Below, piece after piece: positions 6,840 to 9,143 of a DNA stretch of 9,143 bases. Below the pieces are notes generated by a model. That model did not search any database, was not told the DNA's origin, and saw only the letters and a program-made list of their open reading frames with translations. A program made the translations under genes and the position numbers. The stretch comes from Kiritimatiellales bacterium (lineage in GTDB: Bacteria > Verrucomicrobiota > Kiritimatiellia > Kiritimatiellales > Pontiellaceae), in the NCBI GenBank assembly GCA_021734595.1, contig JAIPIO010000163.1, positions 1 through 9,143 of the forward strand. The letters are read 5' to 3'. The first letter of the stretch is position 1. Every line of letters starts with the position of its first letter.

Positions 6840-8750
6840 TTATTCCAAGTTTGGACCTCTCTTTATCCACATACTTAGGATCGTCGTATCCGTTGGGTTT
6901 ACGCCTGATATTCTGGAAGCCTGTCCCAGATTCTCCGGTTGTACGTTCTTCAGCTTTTCCCTGGCTTCATAGCGGAGGGATTTTATTTGATCATAATCGA
7001 TCCACGCAGGAATTTTTAGCCCCTCCTGCTTACCGGCAGCTTCAATTCGCCTCTTTTCCCGCGTGATATAGCCGGCATATTTTATTTCGACCTCAATTTG
7101 GTTCATAATATCGCTGTCAAGATTTTTTATCCTTCCCGGCAACATATTATAACTCATGCCCTGCCGACAAAGCAACTTAGCCAGAGATGTTCCATCAGAA
7201 AATGTTTTTCCCAACCGCTGGATTTCCGCCTGAATATTCTTCCAGTCATTGGAAATTTCACTGGTTTCAGATTCAGCCACAATTCCCAGCTCTTTTGTCC
7301 TGTCCAATAGTCGGAAATAGACATTATCCTGTCGGAGTGTCAACCGGTGCTCGGATCGTGAAGTAAACATTCTGTAGGGTTCATCCGTCCCTTTTGTTAC
7401 AAGATCATCGATTAAGACGCCAATATAGGCTTCATTGCGGCTCAATACAAACGGTGGAAGATCAAATGTCTTTCTGGCCGCATTGACCCCGGCAATAAAC
7501 CCCTGGCCAGCGGCCTCCTCATAACCTGTAGTTCCGTTTATTTGTCCGGCGAAGTACAGGTTTTCAACCAGTTTTGTTTCTAGAGTGTGAAACAGCTGAG
7601 TCGGAGGAGAGAAATCATATTCAATTGCGTATCCAGGCCTGATAAACTGAGCATTCTCCATTCCCGCAATGGAACGGATCATTTCTTTCTGTACATCTTC
7701 AGGAAGGCTGTTGGACGTTCCATTCGGATAAATCCGGGCGTTATTTCGTCCCTCAGGCTCCACAAACACGTGGTGGGCGCTTCTGCCGGAAAACTTCACT
7801 ATTTTGTCCTCGATGGAGGGGCAATAGCGAACCCCGGTTCCTTCGATCTTTCCTCCGTACATTGCACTTTTCTTTAGGTTATCCGCTATAATTTGGTGTG
7901 TTGTTTCATTTGTATGGGTCAAATAGCACGGAATTTGATCAGATCCGGGAAACCAGGGATGAAGCGCTGGATGTTCTACGTGGAACAATTGTTTTTTATT
8001 TTTTCCACTGTCTGTAAGCCCGGATTGATGTTCCATGTAGAACATTTTTTGCTCCTTTCGCGCTTGGCGAGAAAAGAGCGGCGGCGGTTCATCGCCAGGC
8101 TGAATTTCCATCTTGCCGTAATCCAAGCTATCTTTGTGCAGGCGGGGTGGGGTGCCAGTCTTCATTCTCCCCAGCTCAAACCCAAGACCTTTCAGTGAAA
8201 ATGATAATTCATCCGATGATTCTTCTCCTATACGGCCCTGCTTGCTGCTCTCCATTCCAATAAGCACTCGCCCAAACAAAAAGGTTCCCGTAGCAATGAC
8301 CACAGACTTTGCTTTTACTTTTCCCGCCGATCTGGTGATGACACCCCGGAGCTTTCCATTTTCAGTCCACACCTCCAGTACGATGTCCTCCAGCACCTCT
8401 AGGTTGTCCTGTAATTCTATCGTTTTTTGAATTCTCACGGGAAACAGGGCTTTATCACACTGGGCCCTAGTTGCCTGAACTGCGGGCCCTTTTCGCGTGT
8501 TGAGCGTTCTGAACTGAATCCCGGTGTGATCTGTTGCGCGCGCCTGTTCGCCTCCCAGAGCATCGAGTTCACAAACAATGTGTGATTTGGCAATGCCGCC
8601 AATTGACGGGTTGCATGGAAGTCTACCTATATATTTATTATTTATTGTAATTAAAAGGGTTGAAGCTCCGATCCGTGCGGATGCAAGGGCGGCTTCATAC
8701 CCGGCATGGCCGCCGCCCACCACTATAATGTCATATATGGACTTCTTCAT
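6840..8750 (-). CDS. mnmG: tRNA uridine-5-carboxymethylaminomethyl modification enzyme MnmG (GidA)
   Basis: FAD-dependent enzyme that, with the GTPase MnmE, installs the (carboxymethyl)aminomethyl group at C5 of wobble U34 in tRNAs reading purine-ending split codon boxes. It has 636 residues, slightly longer than the usual 620-630. Motifs: FAD Rossmann VVGGGHAGYEAA (10-21); CNPSIGGIAKSH (46-57) with the conserved Cys46; FRTLNTRKGPAVQATRAQ (80-97); GRMKTGTPPRL (194-204); YCPSIEDK (309-316) with the second conserved Cys310; ENLYFAGQINGTTGYEEAAGQG (396-417); and the C-terminal MnmE/tRNA-binding end with ASRISGVNPTD (611-621). Between GD (219-220) and QIPCYLTHTN (272-281) there are 51 residues, about 34 more than in Escherichia coli MnmG. 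This extra segment contains two parS-like DNA sites. The ATG at 8750 is preferred to an in-frame TTG at 8759; neither has a clear ribosome binding site. mnmG is often near the chromosome origin; rsmG and parAB are not in this window. Confidence 0.98.
   Translation of the reverse strand: MKKSIYDIIVVGGGHAGYEAALASARIGASTLLITINNKYIGRLPCNPSIGGIAKSHIVCELDALGGEQARATDHTGIQFRTLNTRKGPAVQATRAQCDKALFPVRIQKTIELQDNLEVLEDIVLEVWTENGKLRGVITRSAGKVKAKSVVIATGTFLFGRVLIGMESSKQGRIGEESSDELSFSLKGLGFELGRMKTGTPPRLHKDSLDYGKMEIQPGDEPPPLFSRQARKEQKMFYMEHQSGLTDSGKNKKQLFHVEHPALHPWFPGSDQIPCYLTHTNETTHQIIADNLKKSAMYGGKIEGTGVRYCPSIEDKIVKFSGRSAHHVFVEPEGRNNARIYPNGTSNSLPEDVQKEMIRSIAGMENAQFIRPGYAIEYDFSPPTQLFHTLETKLVENLYFAGQINGTTGYEEAAGQGFIAGVNAARKTFDLPPFVLSRNEAYIGVLIDDLVTKGTDEPYRMFTSRSEHRLTLRQDNVYFRLLDRTKELGIVAESETSEISNDWKNIQAEIQRLGKTFSDGTSLAKLLCRQGMSYNMLPGRIKNLDSDIMNQIEVEIKYAGYITREKRRIEAAGKQEGLKIPAWIDYDQIKSLRYEAREKLKNVQPENLGQASRISGVNPTDTTILSMWIKRGPNLE
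7972..7987. other. parS-like ParB-binding site, copy 1 (inside mnmG)
   Basis: The plus strand reads TGTTCTACGTGGAACA, one base away from the perfect palindrome TGTTCCACGTGGAACA, which belongs to the widely conserved parS class (TGTTNCACGTGNAACA). On the mnmG strand it encodes L-F-H-V-E-H at residues 255-260. parS is bound by ParB, which spreads and loads SMC for origin segregation. The call rests on sequence match and on mnmG often being origin-proximal; a ParB gene is not in view. Confidence 0.6.
8029..8044. other. parS-like ParB-binding site, copy 2, degenerate (inside mnmG)
   Basis: The plus strand reads TGTTCCATGTAGAACA, two bases from TGTTCCACGTGGAACA. Its reverse complement differs from copy 1 by a single base, so the two copies are in opposite orientation. 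It starts 57 bp after copy 1, exactly 19 codons, and encodes F-Y-M-E-H at MnmG residues 237-241. It may be a weaker secondary site or a decaying copy. Confidence 0.45.
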
Positions 8751-8900
8751 TATTGCCAATGTATAAAAGATATATAAGTGTTATTTAAATATTTTCCTCA
8801 TGTTATATGCTGTCATATGGTTTTGCAACAGCTAACCAAGGCAGCATCCTTTTGAGGAGTGGCGGGGAGGATAATGCGGCGGGGGAGGGGCGAGAATCAC
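8751..8900 (-). promoter_or_regulatory. Gap upstream of mnmG: possible promoter and C-rich (rut-like) segment
   Basis: This gap of 150 bases separates the TPR gene stop from mnmG. In the transcribed direction, about 8893-8855 is strongly C-rich and G-poor; such RNA can act as a Rho utilisation site, which would fit the lack of a hairpin terminator after the TPR gene. A sigma70-like candidate follows: TTGCAA (8823-8828), a 15-nt spacer, TATAAC (8802-8807), which would leave a leader of about 45-50 nt before the ATG at 8750. The rest is A+T-rich and I see no riboswitch or RNA gene. Both calls are weak. Confidence 0.3.
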
Positions 8901-9143
8901 TTATTCCCCTGAGATCGTCTTCATGGTTTCTACTGCTCTGCGGCATTTCCGAATCTGAGAGTTGTATTCTTCCACTTCATGTTGCCCCAAATTCTTGCCG
9001 TAGGTTGCCGCCAGACTAGCCATTTGCTGAATGGCCCGATACGCTTTTTTATATTCACCCGACACATAATATGCCTCAGCCAAGGTACTCCATACATGGT
9101 AATCATTGGGTGCCAGCAACAATGCCTCCTGCGCAAATGTAAC
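8901..9143 (-). CDS. TPR-repeat protein, C-terminal 80 residues only
   Basis: The frame is open to the window edge and ends at a TAA at 8901-8903. The visible 80 residues contain at least one tetratricopeptide unit: APND followed by VWSTLAEAYYVSGEYKKAYRAI, with the W, L, A, Y, G and A residues placed as in the TPR consensus. The preceding AQEALLL is the second helix of another unit. The last 30 residues are charged (EVEEYNSQIRKCRRAVETMK) and look like a capping helix. TPRs mediate protein-protein contacts; the function of the whole protein cannot be told from this fragment. An internal TTG at 9122 is not a real start, because the repeat clearly continues upstream. It is separated from mnmG by 150 bases and probably belongs to another transcription unit. 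Confidence 0.75.
   Translation of the reverse strand, partial: VTFAQEALLLAPNDYHVWSTLAEAYYVSGEYKKAYRAIQQMASLAATYGKNLGQHEVEEYNSQIRKCRRAVETMKTISGE

Noticed and set aside
7957..8058. MnmG extra segment as an intein, transposon scar or frameshift
   Set aside because: It stays in frame, has no splicing motifs, terminal inverted repeats or target duplication, and conserved MnmG sequence resumes cleanly on both sides.

Overview
The window reads as a chromosomal segment from a strict or facultative anaerobe with a fermentative, hydrogen-metabolising lifestyle. The evidence is a near-complete hydC-hydB-hydA operon for a multimeric, pyridine-nucleotide-linked [FeFe]-hydrogenase. The taxon cannot be fixed from the sequence. 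A Gram-negative anaerobe is likely, because a secreted phospholipase D-family protein is present. A PVC-type lineage (Kiritimatiellota or Verrucomicrobiota) is only a guess. No RNA genes, insertion sequences, CRISPR arrays or phage genes are visible.

All genes lie on the minus strand, so transcription runs from high to low coordinates. Layout in that direction: (1) 9143-8901, the C-terminal end of a TPR-repeat protein cut by the window edge. (2) 8900-8751, a non-coding gap with a C-rich transcript segment and a possible promoter. (3) 8750-6840, mnmG (gidA), the tRNA U34-modifying flavoprotein, which carries an extra segment of about 34 residues. (4) 6818 (or 6836)-5289, an exported phospholipase D-superfamily protein starting within a few to about 20 bases of the mnmG stop and probably cotranscribed with it. 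(5) 5288-5127, a gap probably holding the hyd promoter. (6) 5126-4599 hydC, 4596-1447 hydB and 1417-1 hydA (its 3' end lies outside the window), tightly packed as an operon.

HydC (NuoE-like), HydB (NuoF-like) and HydA (the H-cluster subunit) should form one soluble complex that exchanges electrons between NAD(P)H, probably ferredoxin, and H2. HydB is unusual: after its NuoF half it continues directly into a complete GltD/NfnB-like FAD and NAD(P) domain, giving 1049 residues. The complex may therefore have two pyridine-nucleotide sites.

The most striking non-genic signal is a pair of near-palindromic 16-bp sequences, TGTTCTACGTGGAACA and TGTTCCATGTAGAACA, 57 bp apart inside mnmG. They closely resemble parS, the ParB centromere site (TGTTNCACGTGNAACA class), and both fall inside the extra MnmG segment, where they encode FHVEH and FYMEH. 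mnmG commonly lies near oriC and parAB, so this looks like a centromere site accommodated inside a housekeeping gene.
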